Source: Liquidambar formosana
Taxonomy: Eukaryota > Streptophyta > Magnoliopsida > Saxifragales > Altingiaceae
DNA length: 64,000 nt
NCBI GenBank assembly: GCA_039720395.1
Contig: CM077832.1
Location: forward strand, 30,112,303 to 30,176,302
Direction: 5' to 3'
Made by a program: the position numbers and the translations under genes. Positions 36,187-51,100 of the stretch are shown one piece after another. Every line of letters starts with the position of its first letter. The first letter of the stretch is position 1. The notes under the pieces were generated by a model. The model saw only the letters and a list, made by a program, of their open reading frames with translations. It searched no databases and was not told the origin of the DNA.

Positions 36187-39100
36187 TTTATGAACAATTT
36201 AAAAAATATATATATTTTTATCATTAGTTAACAATTGGGTCTTTCTAAAAAAGTTATAATTTTTAATTTATAATCTATTTATATAAATTGTCTTAAATTC
36301 TTTATTACTTATATTCAACATAGTAATAAATAATAACCAAGTCTTCTATTTCAATATATATATATATATATACTTACTAAATGTTATGTAGTTTTATATT
36401 ATATGAACACGCTAGCACTTGTTTTGACGTTTTTCACCATATTGCGTTCTAAGTTATTTTATTTTGCTCATTTTATGATTCCAATGTGATTTGCCTATTT
36501 TTTTCTTATTTTCTATGAATTTTTTGGATTTTTTAAAACATTTTTTTATACTTAAAGTTGCATCTTGCCCAAACACGATGTGATGGATGAGACCGAGATG
36601 ACTAAAACCGAAATGTGACGACCGAGACCGAGACTTTGAACAATGAATAAGAACCTTAATAAGATATTAGATTTAGGCACTACAATGAGAAAAGTGGCTT
36701 TATGTATGCATCGTAAGGTCCTCTTCCATTAATGTCCCATATTCGAATGAAAGCCTATATGCTTAAACACAGGCAAGTCGTGGAAAGATAGATGAGTTGC
36801 AAAGATTGGAAGAGATGATGATCAATGGTCATGGCAACAGGATTGGACAAATAGAGATCTAAGTTGCATAAGTTGATGAAGATGGTGATAGTAAATGGTT
36901 GTGATGGTCGAATGTTTTTTTTATTTTATTTTTTTTAGGGGGTTGGTGGAGAGATAAAGAGATGATGAGTTGTAGATAGTCATTCTTTTGCAATGTTAAC
37001 GTGGAAAAAAGAGCTAACAAGGTGGTACAACAAAAGCTAATATTTTACTTTGAATATGTTTTCTTTTATTTGACTTGCTTTTAAGGGTATAATAGACCTT
37101 TCAACATTAAAGAAGCTTAAAGAAAGGTAAAATTGGCATTTAAATTTTTTTTACTCCATTCTTGGCAATGTAATTTCAAGAAGTGGAAGAGAGGTCCATG
37201 AAAAGGCTAAGCTATTGGGTCGGGGACCCAAACAGGTATATGAAACCATATTACACTCGATATTTAATTGATGTGGGACGTGAGACTTTTCGACACTCCC
37301 CTTTATGTGCAGGCTAACACGACTAGAATGAGCTTGTCACGTGGACAACAACAAGCTCATGAATGGAATGGACCCAAGAATAACAACAACAACAATGATT
37401 GGCTCTACTATCATGTTAAGTTTCTAACCTAAAAGTCCAATCTATCAAGTGGAGGGCCCAAACAGATATATAAAGCTATATTATATTCGATATTTAACCT
37501 CGCATGCAGACCTAACAAGATAGAAACGGGCTTGTCACATGAACAACAAAGACAGCCCATAAACAAATCAAGCTAGAAAATGGCATACTTTGATGCCATG
37601 TTAATTTTTCAACCTAAAAGCCTACGCTATTAGGTGGAGGGCCTAAATTTTGATCGCCATATCAAGGTCGATATTTATATGATGTGGGATGTGGGACTTC
37701 CCAACATTATCCATCGTAAAATAGTAAGAAAGCCTACACTTATAAGTTCTCCATTATAAGATAGTAAGAAATCCTACACTTGTAAGTTATCCATTATAAG
37801 ATTGTAAGAAAGTGTACACTTATAGGTCCTTGAACATCAATCTTTAAGGTCCAAAAAAGGGTCGTTATCCATTGTAAGATTGTAAGAAAGACTACACTTA
37901 AGTTGTGGCACCAAATGACCTATAGACCCACATGTGTAAAATACACACACACACACACACACACACAACAACAACAACAACAACAACAAACAAAATATAT
38001 ATATTTTATATTTATTATATAGAGATTAGAATTGGGGGCGGATTGGCTTAACCAACCTATCAACCCAAAATCGAACCCAATTTGGTCCATTCTATATTTT
38101 GTGGAAGCGGAACCAAATTAAATCACTAGTAGAACAAACTAAACAAACTTCTTGAAGTCGGATTGGTTCGGTTATCGACTTGACCCATTCTGAGTTGCAC
38201 CCCTATTGTAATTATCAACAGCCACCCTAAAGAAAATAATACCTAAAATCTTGCCATTTAGAAGGGAAAAAAATTATTGCCATAAAAATATTAGAGATAA
38301 TGTTGATGTTTGGAATGCTTCAATCTACCTTGCCTATAGACTAAAAAGATTGGATCAAAGCATTTATTGCAACCAAGTATTTATTTCATATTGCCTTCTC
38401 AAATTTTTTATTTTGTGTTCAATCTGCCTTCCCTATAGACTATTATTTTATAAAGTTAAAACTATCTAGGAGTGAAGTTGTAAAAATGCAACCAATAACT
38501 AGGAGTGTTGCATCCATGGACTAAAATAACCACGATATATCTCAATACATCCATAATATCTTCTTTTTTTCACCTATTATCGCCGATATATCAAATTATG
38601 ATGATATATTGACTAAATCGAGGATATTTATTGATAATATTGAGATTTTCATTTTCTTGTTATTGTATCAAAAATATCACCTTACTCTTTTAGTATTGAT
38701 GTATATAAATATTTAAATTATACTAATAGCTTAAATTAGTGTTATGAAGTAACATCCTTTATTTACTTTCTTAAAATATTCATTCTTTCACTCAGCCTAG
38801 CACACTTTTTATACCCAACACTTACATACTTGTCTTATACACATTTAAATTGCAATATTTTGATTCTAAACTGTTTATTAGAGTCTGAATCATTGTTTCC
38901 TAGACTTTCAATGAAAGTATACGTGTTTAACTAACAATAACTGTCATATCTCTAAATCGATATCGAAATTTTCAATATATCCATCGATATATCCGATATC
39001 CATGTTTTTGGACCCTCGATATTGATATTTAAGTCCTTAGTTGCATCTGAATGGCATGTATTAAGAATCAAACAATTCTTTGCTGCACTTAGCACTATAC

Positions 39101-42100
39101 AAAATCACTTGCCTAAGAAAACAGCTACAAGAACACATAACAAGCAAAATTTTAGTAAAGTCAAAAGTCACACTAGTGCAATGCGTAAAGAACAAACCTC
39201 TTGCATAAGGGCATTTCCTCCAAGGTTCAGTTCAAGAATACCACCAATCAGTGTAACATCAATGCAATGAAATGCTAGTCCACAATATGATAGATCAAGT
39301 TTCACAACCTCTTGAGTCCCACTGAAGAAGGATTCAAATAATTGTAATGCTCCATCCTGCAAAAAACCATCAGTATTGAGTCATAAGAAGCAGGAGAAAT
39401 ATACCTTTTAGCACACTCAAAGTTCTCTGATGAGTGAGAGGATATAGAATGACACAGAATCCACTCACAGTTCCAATACTTGTAGCCCCAAGCATTAATC
39501 CTGACAAACAAGAGACTTTGGCAAGTTGGCAGAGGCTGTCAACCACGAGCTTGCTTAGCTTTAAGCCATTCAGATTCAGTTCTGAAAACCTACAAACAAG
39601 AAAAGCTTGAATACTTTATGTATGCGGATGGCAGCATCTATTTTAAAAACCATGTCCCAAAAAAAAAAAAAAAAAACAAAAAGGAGGAAAAAAAAAAAAC
39701 AAAAGGGAAAACAGAAAACAAAAAACAAAAGAAGAATTAAGGTACCAAACTACACCTTTTCAAAGTGGCAAGTTTGGCCAATAGATTAACTATAGCATTT
39801 CCAGAAATAGGGTTGTTGTATCCTACCAAGAAATAAGTGTTAGAAAACCTCTTAAAAAATATAGGAAAATAACAAAGATAGTTATTGATCTGTTTGCTAA
39901 GTCAAGAATACCTAAAATAAGTTGTGAAAGTGCAGATCCAGCATCCAGTGAGTCAGCAATCTTTTGAACTGTTCTAGATGTGATGGAACACCGCTCTAGG
40001 TTCAAGCTATAAAGGGCTACAAAACAGAGAACATCCATAAGCAGAGGAACCAGGGAGATCACTGCAGCACAAGTCACATGCAACCATATTTGACAAAAGA
40101 GATGCTGAATTAATATCACAAACCCAACTCAACATAATCTTGCCACAACTCACAACTGGTTGGGGCAGCAAATATAAAATCAACAATGCTATTGTGGTTG
40201 GTTCTTTTCTTATTCTATTGAGAATTATTTAATAAAGGAAATGAAAATAACATTCAAATTAATTGAACAGCAGGAAAGGCATTTCACCTTTGCAATTCTT
40301 CAAGATAGTTAAAAGGTATGATCCACATGCATCAGTGAGGCGATTCCCGGAGATATTAAGCACTTCCAATCGAGTAAATAGCACAGGGCATTCACAAATC
40401 TGTGGGTTAGATATAAAATAAAAATTAAGCCACTGGAACACTTGAAAAAGCAATGCCTGCTATAGTTATGTCTATAATGAATTATACAAATTACATTATA
40501 AAGCAAGTTTTTGGGATCAATGTCCCCGTAAATTTATAATTCGCAAGACCATACAAAATTATATTCAATCACACAGTGATGACCTCTAGGAGTGACCACA
40601 GCGAAGAGGTTTCTTTCTCCCTCTCCCCCCCCCCCCGCCCCCCGCCCCCCTCTTTTTCTTTTGGAAGGGGATTGGAGAAGCCTCATTCATTAAAAGAAGT
40701 CTATTATTAAGTGAAAAAGAAGAAGAGAAATTATGAAGCTTTATACATGTGGAACTATAAACATTTGTAGCTAGTAGGTTAAAACCTGGAACAAAGCCGT
40801 TGGACCAAATCGATTGCAATGTAAATCCAAAACTAAGCTACCATATTTTTGGCCTGACAATGCCAATACTTGTTGAAGTTTCTCCATTGTTCCATTTCCT
40901 GGGAGAGAAAAACTAAATAAGCAATAGACAACTAATAGTATCCAATAATTGCAGGACACCTCTTTACTTAGGTACAAAGGAGAACTGAAGAAAACCACCA
41001 TTCTTCGAGAAACATGTAAAACAAATGGTGAGTATGGAGAACATACATCCTTACCTAAAATGTTGTGAGAAAGATCTAACACAGCAATTGTCTTGTGCGC
41101 ATGCAAGGCATTCAACAATGGTGTAATTGATAGATCTTGCAAATCACATTCGGACACAAGGACTTCATCCTCTGAAACCTGATCAACAGAAATTAGCAGA
41201 AAAACTTATAACCTTTCCCAAACAGTTCATAGAATACAGAATAGGATTATAAAAGTTTTTTCGTCAATAACTAGTTCATGCCAAACATCTATTCTTACCT
41301 CCAAATTGTATAGTTTCTTAAGCAACTTCAAATTGGGTTCCTCAGATAACTCCTTGCAGCAGTCAACATACAGCTTCATCAAGCGCTTTTGAACCCATCC
41401 TGTAACAGTAACAAATAAAGTTGAAAGTTTTTTATTACTAAAGGTATCACTTGTAAAAGGAAAAAGTCAAGATAAAAAAGATAGGGAGAAATCTCATGTG
41501 AAATATAGGCCCCTGAGTTCCTACTTTAGAGAACTGGCACTAAGTGGCTGAAACTTCTAGATAAAATATTTAAGCAATTCACAACATCTTCAGTACACTC
41601 AATAAAGTTAGCAGACTATGAAGAGCCCAGAACTAGTGTTCAGTTTCATGAATCTGCTATGGACAAGGGTCCTTCAAGATCAGCATATCCTAAAAACATT
41701 CTTAGGGGAAAAACTTTTACCAATAGGGCAAGCATGTAGGCTTCAGTTGAATCATTTCCATTCACCAGTTTATGGAAACTTTTACAATGGAATTCTTTTC
41801 ATATTGAAAACTTTCATCAGCAAGGATCGCATTCCTCACAATTGCTTAAGTTAAATCAATTTAAACAAACACTTCCAATCAGCAACCAAATTGGAAAGAT
41901 GGAAGAGTATTCCTACTCTTATAAATAAATAATAAAAAATTACTCCTCAAATCACTTGATAACTGTCCACTTTCAAGGTAGTAGAAGTTAATATTCAGGA
42001 ATTCCTCAAGCATTTAGAAACAACCATTCCTAACGAAGTATCTAAGACTCTGAGTAACGAAGTTCCTTTTCTTCAGATAACCCATAAGAACACATTATTT

Positions 42101-45100
42101 AGTTAATTATTCAAGAACTTGTATTCCAAGTTTGCTTCTGTACAATGTCTCTCTGTTGATGCTTAGGAATTTGATATATCAGTCACATTCATAGCTTCAC
42201 TTTTATCTCCGACTTACTACAATAACAACAATGCCCCTATTAATTGCACAGATCAACTAGTGCCACTGATTTGTAGGCCTGTCAACAGGAAAGATAGTCA
42301 TATATATTTGATCTTAGAAAGAGGGGGAAAATAAAAGCATATTGGAAAACAAGTTGCCTACTTATAATCCAGTAAAAATCTAAATCCATATGCAAAAGTT
42401 GATGGATCACACACGAATGTAGCACTATCCAATCTTTCATTATAAATATAACATACTCAGACTAATACGTATGAAACTGTTCATGCTAAGCTATTGAATC
42501 AAAAGGATTCCAATATGGATGTTCAAGTTTATTCCCCCTTCTAAACTTGGTAACAGATGTCTCAAGCTAACATCCTTTGGATGTCATATCAGATATCAGA
42601 TGTTAACAATTGGAATGGATTCAAACATACCATTAATCTGAATCCAATACATTGACAGGTCTGCTGCATCAAAACCATCCTTTGTCACATTACCAAATCT
42701 AGCCTAAAATACCATCTTAATGATTGAATCACATAACTTGTATCAAATACAGCAAGCAAAAATGTACAAGTCTCTCCAACTAAGGTCATTGACACAACAC
42801 TTCACATGTGCAAAAGAACAAAACACATGAGTCATCTGGGATGCAAAGATGCTGTTGAAACCCAGTACAAAACATGCACGTGAGATCTAGACGAATTCTG
42901 AACAGAGGAGCCCAAATCACCACAGATGCCTAAGTTGATCCTAAGAGTTTCCAACGACCACAGTTGTCCACTAAGAGAGCATGGAAATCACATCTTACAA
43001 ATGATATAAGGGCCCAAGTCCAGAGCAAAACAAATTATTTTTCAATCAGGAATGAATGCGTACGCACATAATCTAATCTAAAAAATATAAAGATATGATC
43101 AACATCAGCTACCAATAGACCATGATGAAAATAAACAAAACTCACTGATTCAGCATATTATTTGCACCTTCAAATTCTCACACCAAGAAACTGTATAAAA
43201 TAAATGGATTTCAGACCATATGACTGTCAGTTATAAGTTATCACACAAACAGTAACTAAATAGCACAGATCAAAGAAAGGGCCGTCATGGAACTCAAAAC
43301 GTTAGATAAAATATGGTTTAAAAAAGGCCAAAATTTTCAGATTTTGGAGAGTGATTGCTACATTTAGTAAATGAGTTATAAACTAGAATTTCTTCCTTCA
43401 TATAGATAAACTCTTCAAAAATAGTTTTGAAGAGTTTGTCCCCGACCCCAGGCCAAGATACAGGCTCAATGCTTCAGGGAAACAAGCAGCACAAAACTGA
43501 AAAGCTTACTTTTGCATGAATCCTAATCAATTGTTTGAAGTTCATGCAAAGGTGCTCTACAAATGCAAAGTATTGCCTACTGTGCCTACAATAAACTAGC
43601 ATGAAGTAAGAAACACGATTCTGAACTGATATATAGCTGGGATAAGGCACCGCAAATTTTTATTCTTCAAGAAAACTATAAATAACACTTCATTAAATTC
43701 AAAAATATATACACCATACCATCAATATAAACTTCGACCCAGCTTTCTCCCACATGCTTGTTAAAAGTTTCAATTGCTTCCAAGGATTCTAGATGTCTTT
43801 CACCACACTTCATATGTTGAATAATGGGCAACAGACCTAATGAGGCATGCTCTGCATGTTAGTTGAATCCAAATGGTTTTGAAGAGAACCATAATTGTCA
43901 TGAAATGAGAGAGAGAACACAAAAATGTTAAAATGGAAATTAAGCATGAAAAATAGGAAAAGTAATTGTTCTGTGAAAAACCAAAAGCAACATTCCAGGC
44001 CACCTTAATGAGATATAAGACATGTGCCCAATTAACACCAATGATTTTGCAGGATCCACCAACTTTTCAGTTGTTTCTATGTGATTTACATGACATGAGA
44101 CAGCTAATATTAAGAGGTGACAGTTCCCCATAAATATGCAAGCACACGGCAAAGGTAGCCTAGCCTTAATGAATAGACAACTTGCCTATGCCTGCGAGTG
44201 ACACTTCCCAGGCACTTGTGGCCCCGTGTGATGTATATATATATATATATATTGGGCATGGGGTGGGGGATGTAAAAAGATAACCCTGATTGAACCATGG
44301 CTGAGAACAACCATTCTGTGCTAAGGTCATTGCAGCAGTACCATATAGGCTATAGTTCCTGCTAAGATACTACCACTGTAACTTTACCACTAAATATTAA
44401 ATCAGAAATCAATTGACCTGTATTTTCTGAGTGAAGGACAGTCAAGATCTTGAGATGTACATTTATGCCCTTTCAGTTTTTGATTAGTGTTGGAAAATAC
44501 CACATCCCACATTGCCCAAATATTGGGTTTATCATGTCTTCATATACTTGTTTGGGCCCTCCACTTACAAGCTTAGGCTTTTAAGTTGGAAACTTCACAA
44601 TTAGTATACAGACTTTTCTGTTACCATTCTATGCAGCACATGTCAATTACCAAATGCAAATGGCTACTTTTGCCAAAAAATTCAGATACATGGATATCAG
44701 CTTTGTCAAGTCATAATATACTTTTGAACCATTGATAGATTAAATTTTTAGAACCTAAAAACAAGAAACCTTTAAATTTTGCAAAATTTTCAGCCTAATT
44801 TAAATTGCAATAGAAGAACTTCAAAACAACTTAAGGCACTAGAATTTCGTCTTGCCAATCACAAGCACAAACTATCTTTAGACCAAAATTCTACTTGGTC
44901 CTTCCATTTTTGGAGATCTTACCTTCAAGAAAATTGCTCATACAAAGATATCTTTCTTGCCTACTTTCATGGTGCTATATCTCAAACGCATTTATTCACT
45001 AGGTCTAGGTCTATCATATTTATATTGGGATTGCCTCTTCAAAATAAGATAAAATAAAACAAAACAAAAAAAAAAGAAGAAAAAAAAGGGACTTTTCTCT

Positions 45101-48100
45101 TTGTGCGTCTAGATTTGTTCAACTGTCTTCTAGGGAAGGCAACGTGACTGATTTCTTTATTAATTTAAACTTCTAAACAAGCTGACTGTTCAATAAAAGA
45201 ACTTATAGTGTGTGCCATGAATTTTGTGACTAGCAATCTAAAGCATGCTAAAGCATGGTAAGGTCAAATATTTGATGGCAAGTGCCTACCCCTTGATCTC
45301 TTCTCTATAGGAAGTTGTAGATAGTATAAGCATGCCACTTCGACCTTCAGAGACTCAATGCTAAGACTATCACCGACCACACATGAGCCTGTTTCTACAT
45401 GTATCAGGTCATTGTCAATCTTGAATGTTATAAATTTCTGCAACATACAACTAATCACAAGTTAGCAAAATATGATAAATAATAATAGTTATTAGACTGA
45501 ACAAAATTATGATGATGATGATGATGACAATCACAATTGTAATGATAATACCAATCAACAAAAAATGATGCATAAGCAGTGTAGCATACGTGTGATAACA
45601 TATCTTGATCAGGGTCACATATTTGGGCCTACCATCATGGACATAGACACATAGTAACTCATTGATAGGTACCACATCAAATCAGGCTAAAAGATGCATC
45701 CAACCCATGATATAAGTGATTTTGTGCCCAGATCACTGTAGCAAATGATCTCAGTGCATTGTAGATTTGTAGGGCTGATTTTTTAATTTCTTTTTGGGGG
45801 TACCAATTAGAGAAAGGTACCACAGGTGAGAGTTGCAGGATCATATATATCCAATGTGTCATAAAATGGATTAAGTGATTAACAGTTGCATAATTAATTC
45901 CACTTATTTTGCATACTTCATATTAATAATTGTATGTTATTCATAATGTAGTGCAACCAGACATTACTCTTCAGATACATGTGTGTGCAAGGATCTTTAT
46001 ACAAGCAACACTCACGCCGTATTCATCATCAGCAGTAGGCAACTTGAGACCAGCAGAACTATGTTCATGCAACTGGTTTCCGGGGACATCAACATCACAT
46101 TTAGAACCACTTGCGGCAAAGTTAGAAGCAATAGCAACTTCGTCGGTGCTTGAAGATCTGAACTCTTTTCCATTTTGAGCAACTACTTTAGGATTCCTCG
46201 AGTTGTATGAACACGTGCTTTCTTCAAGATTAACAGGAGTGCAGGAACTGATATCACATTTGGAGGCAACTGCTGAAACATCCTGCCAAGTGTCAACCGA
46301 TTAAGAACTTAGCCAAAAACTTCACCACAAGAAAAGCATACTTTTGAAGAATTTATCAAATATACATGTGTACCTTGAATTGACAAGTACAGCTAGCTGG
46401 ATCAATTTTACTCTTAACTGCAATCAAAGTATTACATGTCAGTACTAGGTTTCGCTAATATGGAAATCTAAAGCTCAAATCACTCGAGATTAAAACCCAC
46501 ATTCATCAGAGGTGGCAATATCTTCTACTGGACCTTTATGAAGTCTTCCTTTTGAGCATTCTACTTTATCATGCATTTCATCTTCATCATCAGAAAGGAC
46601 TAGGCGGACACGTTTGCGACCAACAAGTGTCTGCTGACTACCAGTTGATTTGGACAAACTTTTGGGTGAAGCTTCAATGGGCTTAGAAGAAGCATTCAGT
46701 TTTTCTACATGAGCAGTTTTTAGCTTCGGAAAATTTTTATTGGACCGAAGGAGTGAAATCAAAGGTTCATCATCTTCCAACTCTTCTACACGGGTGAAAG
46801 GTTTTGATTTCCTAGAATCAGAATTACTCATCTTTGGTGAAGAGTACACATTTGACCTACTATTTGATGTATGATTGTCCTCTTCTGTATCAGTTTCAGA
46901 GCAGCAATCTGCTGCAACATTTTGTGCTTCAAGCTCTCCATTTTTTGACTGCTTCAATTTGTCAATTTCAAGCTGCAACCTCCTACATGGGAGTGTCTTT
47001 CCTTCAATAATTAATTCACTTAAATATACAGTTTTAAAGTTCATAAGAAATTATACAAATTCCAGAAATACCAAAATTCTTGCCAGGAAAGTTAAAATCT
47101 TGTTTCATCAGAATAAGTTACTTAGTTTACAAATTCTCTGACTTCCGTAAATTTATTTCACCCCTTAAGCAACTGAATCTTAAAATCTTTCCCTAGAGAG
47201 TACAAAGTCTCACATGAACCAGATTACCTGGCCTCTTCGACATTATCAAATCTTATCATATGGCTGTAGTGCATATTCTCTAGTGCCGAAAGCTGTACAG
47301 ATGGAATATTTGCTTGAATGGCAATCCTACAATATGGAATAAAAGAATGAGCACAGCTAACATGACCCTCAAAAGCAAGTTTTGTGAACAAAAGTGTATT
47401 TATATCAACCACACCCAACATGGCATGCGACATCTAAAAACAGCCAAATGATAAATATGAGCATTAATTTTTCTCAAAATGCAGTGTTTTAATCATAATT
47501 TTAAGAATTTTTTTTAAAAAAAATGTACAAATAATAATAGAAAATAGCATGGTATGAATTATGATTGCCCTTTTCATTAATCATTTCAAACAATAAAAAA
47601 AAAAAAAAAAAAAAAACCAAGGTAATAACAGAGTGCACATAATCTGATTTTCAGGAGACACTGTATCTTGCAGCCGCTAAGATATAGACCATTTTAGTGC
47701 GTGCCAAAAAGATGATGCTCATATGAATTGATTCCTACGATCAAATGATCACCAAGCACAACATATCTAATGATCACCAAGCATTTCATTGATCATTTCA
47801 AAAAAAATTCAGGGTACACATTAGATTTACTCATCTTTGTTGAACTGTCACTTTTTTTTTTCCCTACTTTTTTCAACAATCACTGCAGCAGTGATGTTCA
47901 TATGAATTGCTTACTATGACCAATGATCACCAAGAACAATGCATAACGAACTCTAGTGGGCAATAGAAGCCATTACTCATTGCAAATGAACCTCAAATTC
48001 CAAGCAAGCAATGTGACTCAGAAAGATAGAACCCCTAGGAAAAGAGATAATTACCTATAGCCCTCTTCAAATGCATTTAATGCACCTGCCCAATTACCAT

Positions 48101-51100
48101 CAGAGTCCAAAACATCACCAATATTAATCTTCACCAATGCCTGCCCCTGAAGTCACTACCAGTTCGGAGTAAGAATCAATCAACTGTAAAAAGTAAAACA
48201 TATCCTTGGACATGACAGCCACATATACTTATCCAACACAATCTCTGAAGTCTAAGCAATGCAAACAAATTGTGTATCATGAATTTTTCAAAATAAATAA
48301 AGGTCCCTAATTTATTGTTGTATTTTCTTTTTCCAATTAACAGAAATAAAACATAGGCAATGATATCTTAGTAGATCAGAGAAATTGCACCGTGCTTACC
48401 TCCAAGTTTCCGATTGACTTGTAGATTTCCCAACTTTTCATGTACCATTTAAGTGCTTTGTTGAATATCCTGAGCTTCTGGTATGACTCTCCAATGGCCA
48501 AAAATGAATCACTCAGCTTTTCTTTGTCACAGAGTTCACTTGCTATTCTTTTCTTCCTCTTGGCAAACTCGCGATGCTAATCACATGATTTCACAATGAA
48601 TAATCTTCAAACCTCAAAAAAAAAAAATAAATAAATAAATAAAATAAAAGCAATACCTAACTATTTCCATATTGTAACTTCTAAGCCTCTAGGATGTGCC
48701 ATACTACCCAAACACATGCCTCAACTTTATTGTTACATCAATTTTAGGTAGTTATTATTTGCAATGTTAACATAAAAAAGCACTCCTCCAAGCAAATTAG
48801 ATTGATAATTCCCAGCTCCTTAACTTGGTAAAGGAATCCCTATGTTACATGACAACTACACAAATTAGTCTACCCTTTTTCAATACGAGTCGAATCAGAT
48901 CAATTGACTGATAACCTTCAACTCTCCTAAATTACCCTTGTCTGCACAGTACCCATTTCATAGGGATCATATTCTCTCCAATCCTGCAACACTGCAGTCT
49001 GCTTTTGTGATTGCACTTTTTAAAATGAAATTGCTTTTAAATTTCAAATTATATAACAGCAGCCGAAATACATTCATGAAAAGTAGCATCTCATTAATCA
49101 GGGAATACCATGTTTCAGAGGACAAGAGCTTCATTTTTATACATTCTTTATTCAGTAAGTGGGCTGCTTTTATATATATCCGCAAAAAAACTTGAAAACA
49201 ATATCAAAACAAAGAAATAGGCTCTTTCTGACCCTAAATTTTGAGATATATATCTATATACACACACACACACACATATACGAAATTGATCAGGTCTGGG
49301 ACGTCCCGAAAATAATTGCAGGGCTCCCAACCGTGCAATCTGTCCCATACATCCCAGAGCTGATCAACCCTCTATATATAAAAAGAGGGAGGCTATTGCC
49401 ACAACATAAAGTACTCTAAGCCCCCCACCCCCTCTCCTTAGTTTACATTTTCTAAGGTTTTATGAAAAATATACTCCCGCTATCCCACAAAGATAGGCCA
49501 TTTTTGCAACTTTTTTTGTCCCAAAATGTTTGTCCACTTTGAAAAGTCAAATCATTATTTTTTTTGAACTTTCCTATATTACCCTTACTTGTGTCAATAA
49601 TTACTTTCAACACAAGACCCAATACCAAGCAATAAAGGGTACTTTTGGAAAGTTATAGTTTAAAAAATGACAAGTCAATGCAAAAATAACTTTTCTTAAA
49701 TTGCGTGTTTTGTCAAACTTGGCTATCTTTATGGGACTGAGGGAGTAAAAGGTTTCTACGAAAACTAGTCACCTTGTCCACTAGAAAACATCATTCCGAA
49801 CAACTTTGTAGAAGTTTTTTTCCAAAATCTGTTGTTTAAGTGGATTTTGGCCATTCATCTCTGCTTCATTTTTACAAAAAATTCCATGAAAAATGGCCAA
49901 AAACTACACTTAAACGACAGATTTTGGAAAAACTTTCTTCTACAAAGTTGTTCGAAATGATGTTTTCTAGTGGAACACGCTACTAGTTTTTGTAGAAACC
50001 TTTTATATTTTTCATAAAAACTTAAAAAATGTAAACTAAGTGGGAGGCTTAGAGTACTTTATGTGGTGGCAATAGCCTGGCCCATATATATATGTTGTTA
50101 TATATGCTGTTAAATGTGGAAATATGCGGTTTGGTACCCCTCAGCTATATACAATGTTATGTAGCTCTTTCTTCACTATTATCCAACAACCACTCATCTT
50201 TTGAAGCATCACAAAAGGATCAAGATCCATCTTCTAAGTGGATCAAGTTCAAGCGTACAAAAAAGCATTGTGTTCTAATGATTTAGCCATTCAACGTCAA
50301 ACAATTTCTTTGAACTGTGTTATAACTTTAAAGGATGTTTCTTTTATTAAAAAAAAATGAAAATTAAGGATAAAAATAAAAAATATAATGCAATTATGAT
50401 GATAGAAACTTTGTACATTGTCTACTAAATGGGACCTTAAAGAAGGTGAGTCCCACTTTGTACACCCCATCCTTGAACCCATGCAACTTGGAGAAACAAT
50501 AAGGGTTAAAAATTAAAAATCAAGAAGAAAAAAAACGTATACGAATAATGCACATGCAACAAAACCAATATGGCTGGACATGTAATTTGCAATCCAGATG
50601 TTACTCAAAGATAAACACTGAACTGGTCATAATGAGAACTTAAACCATACAGACCTTAAAGGTTTCAGCTGTAACTAATCACTCCCTTGACATCATTTTC
50701 TTTAACGAAGAAAATTTTTGCTATAGGGAAAAGTGGAAAGGTGAAGAGAATGTGTGAAGAATGCTTACCTTCTGCCATGCAAATATCATGCCTGATTTCT
50801 CAATGAGACGATCAAGAGATCCATTCTGCTGCAGCAGACACTTCCTTTCGCCTGGTGTATCTCTTGCCGTGACCATGTTTCTTTTCAGCTTCTTGAGATT
50901 CTGCTCTTCTTTCTTCAACTCCTCCATCACTTTAATTGCTTGTTTTACAATATCAATATTCTGATCAATTTGGTCAACCAAAGCATCCTCATCTTCCATG
51001 GATTTTGCCAGATCAAGTGCCTTCTGATAACAAAGAATTGCCTCCTCATACTTCTGAACCCTGTAATGCAATTCACCGAGATTGATGTACCCCTTTGCCT

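Larger units (their letters stand above)
32609..39197 (-). other. TONSOKU intron 18, repeat-rich, 6.6 kb
   Basis: Lies between the two LRR-coding exons 39356-39198 and 32608-32491. Donor GTTTGTTC and acceptor ACACAG frame it. It holds LTR-like DNA (34133-36012), a Micron-like hairpin (35171), (TA)n tracts, repeats of the GATGTGGGAC type (37205-37700) and a 40-bp minisatellite. No coding sequence of its own was recognised. Confidence 0.85.

Noticed and set aside
38495..39030. Stretch with CGATATAT words at both ends, considered as a foldback element
   Set aside because: The inverted match is weak and no target duplication was found.
40621..40655. C-rich run considered as a regulatory i-motif or G-quadruplex
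   Set aside because: Plain poly-C with few interruptions inside an intron; nothing else supports a function.
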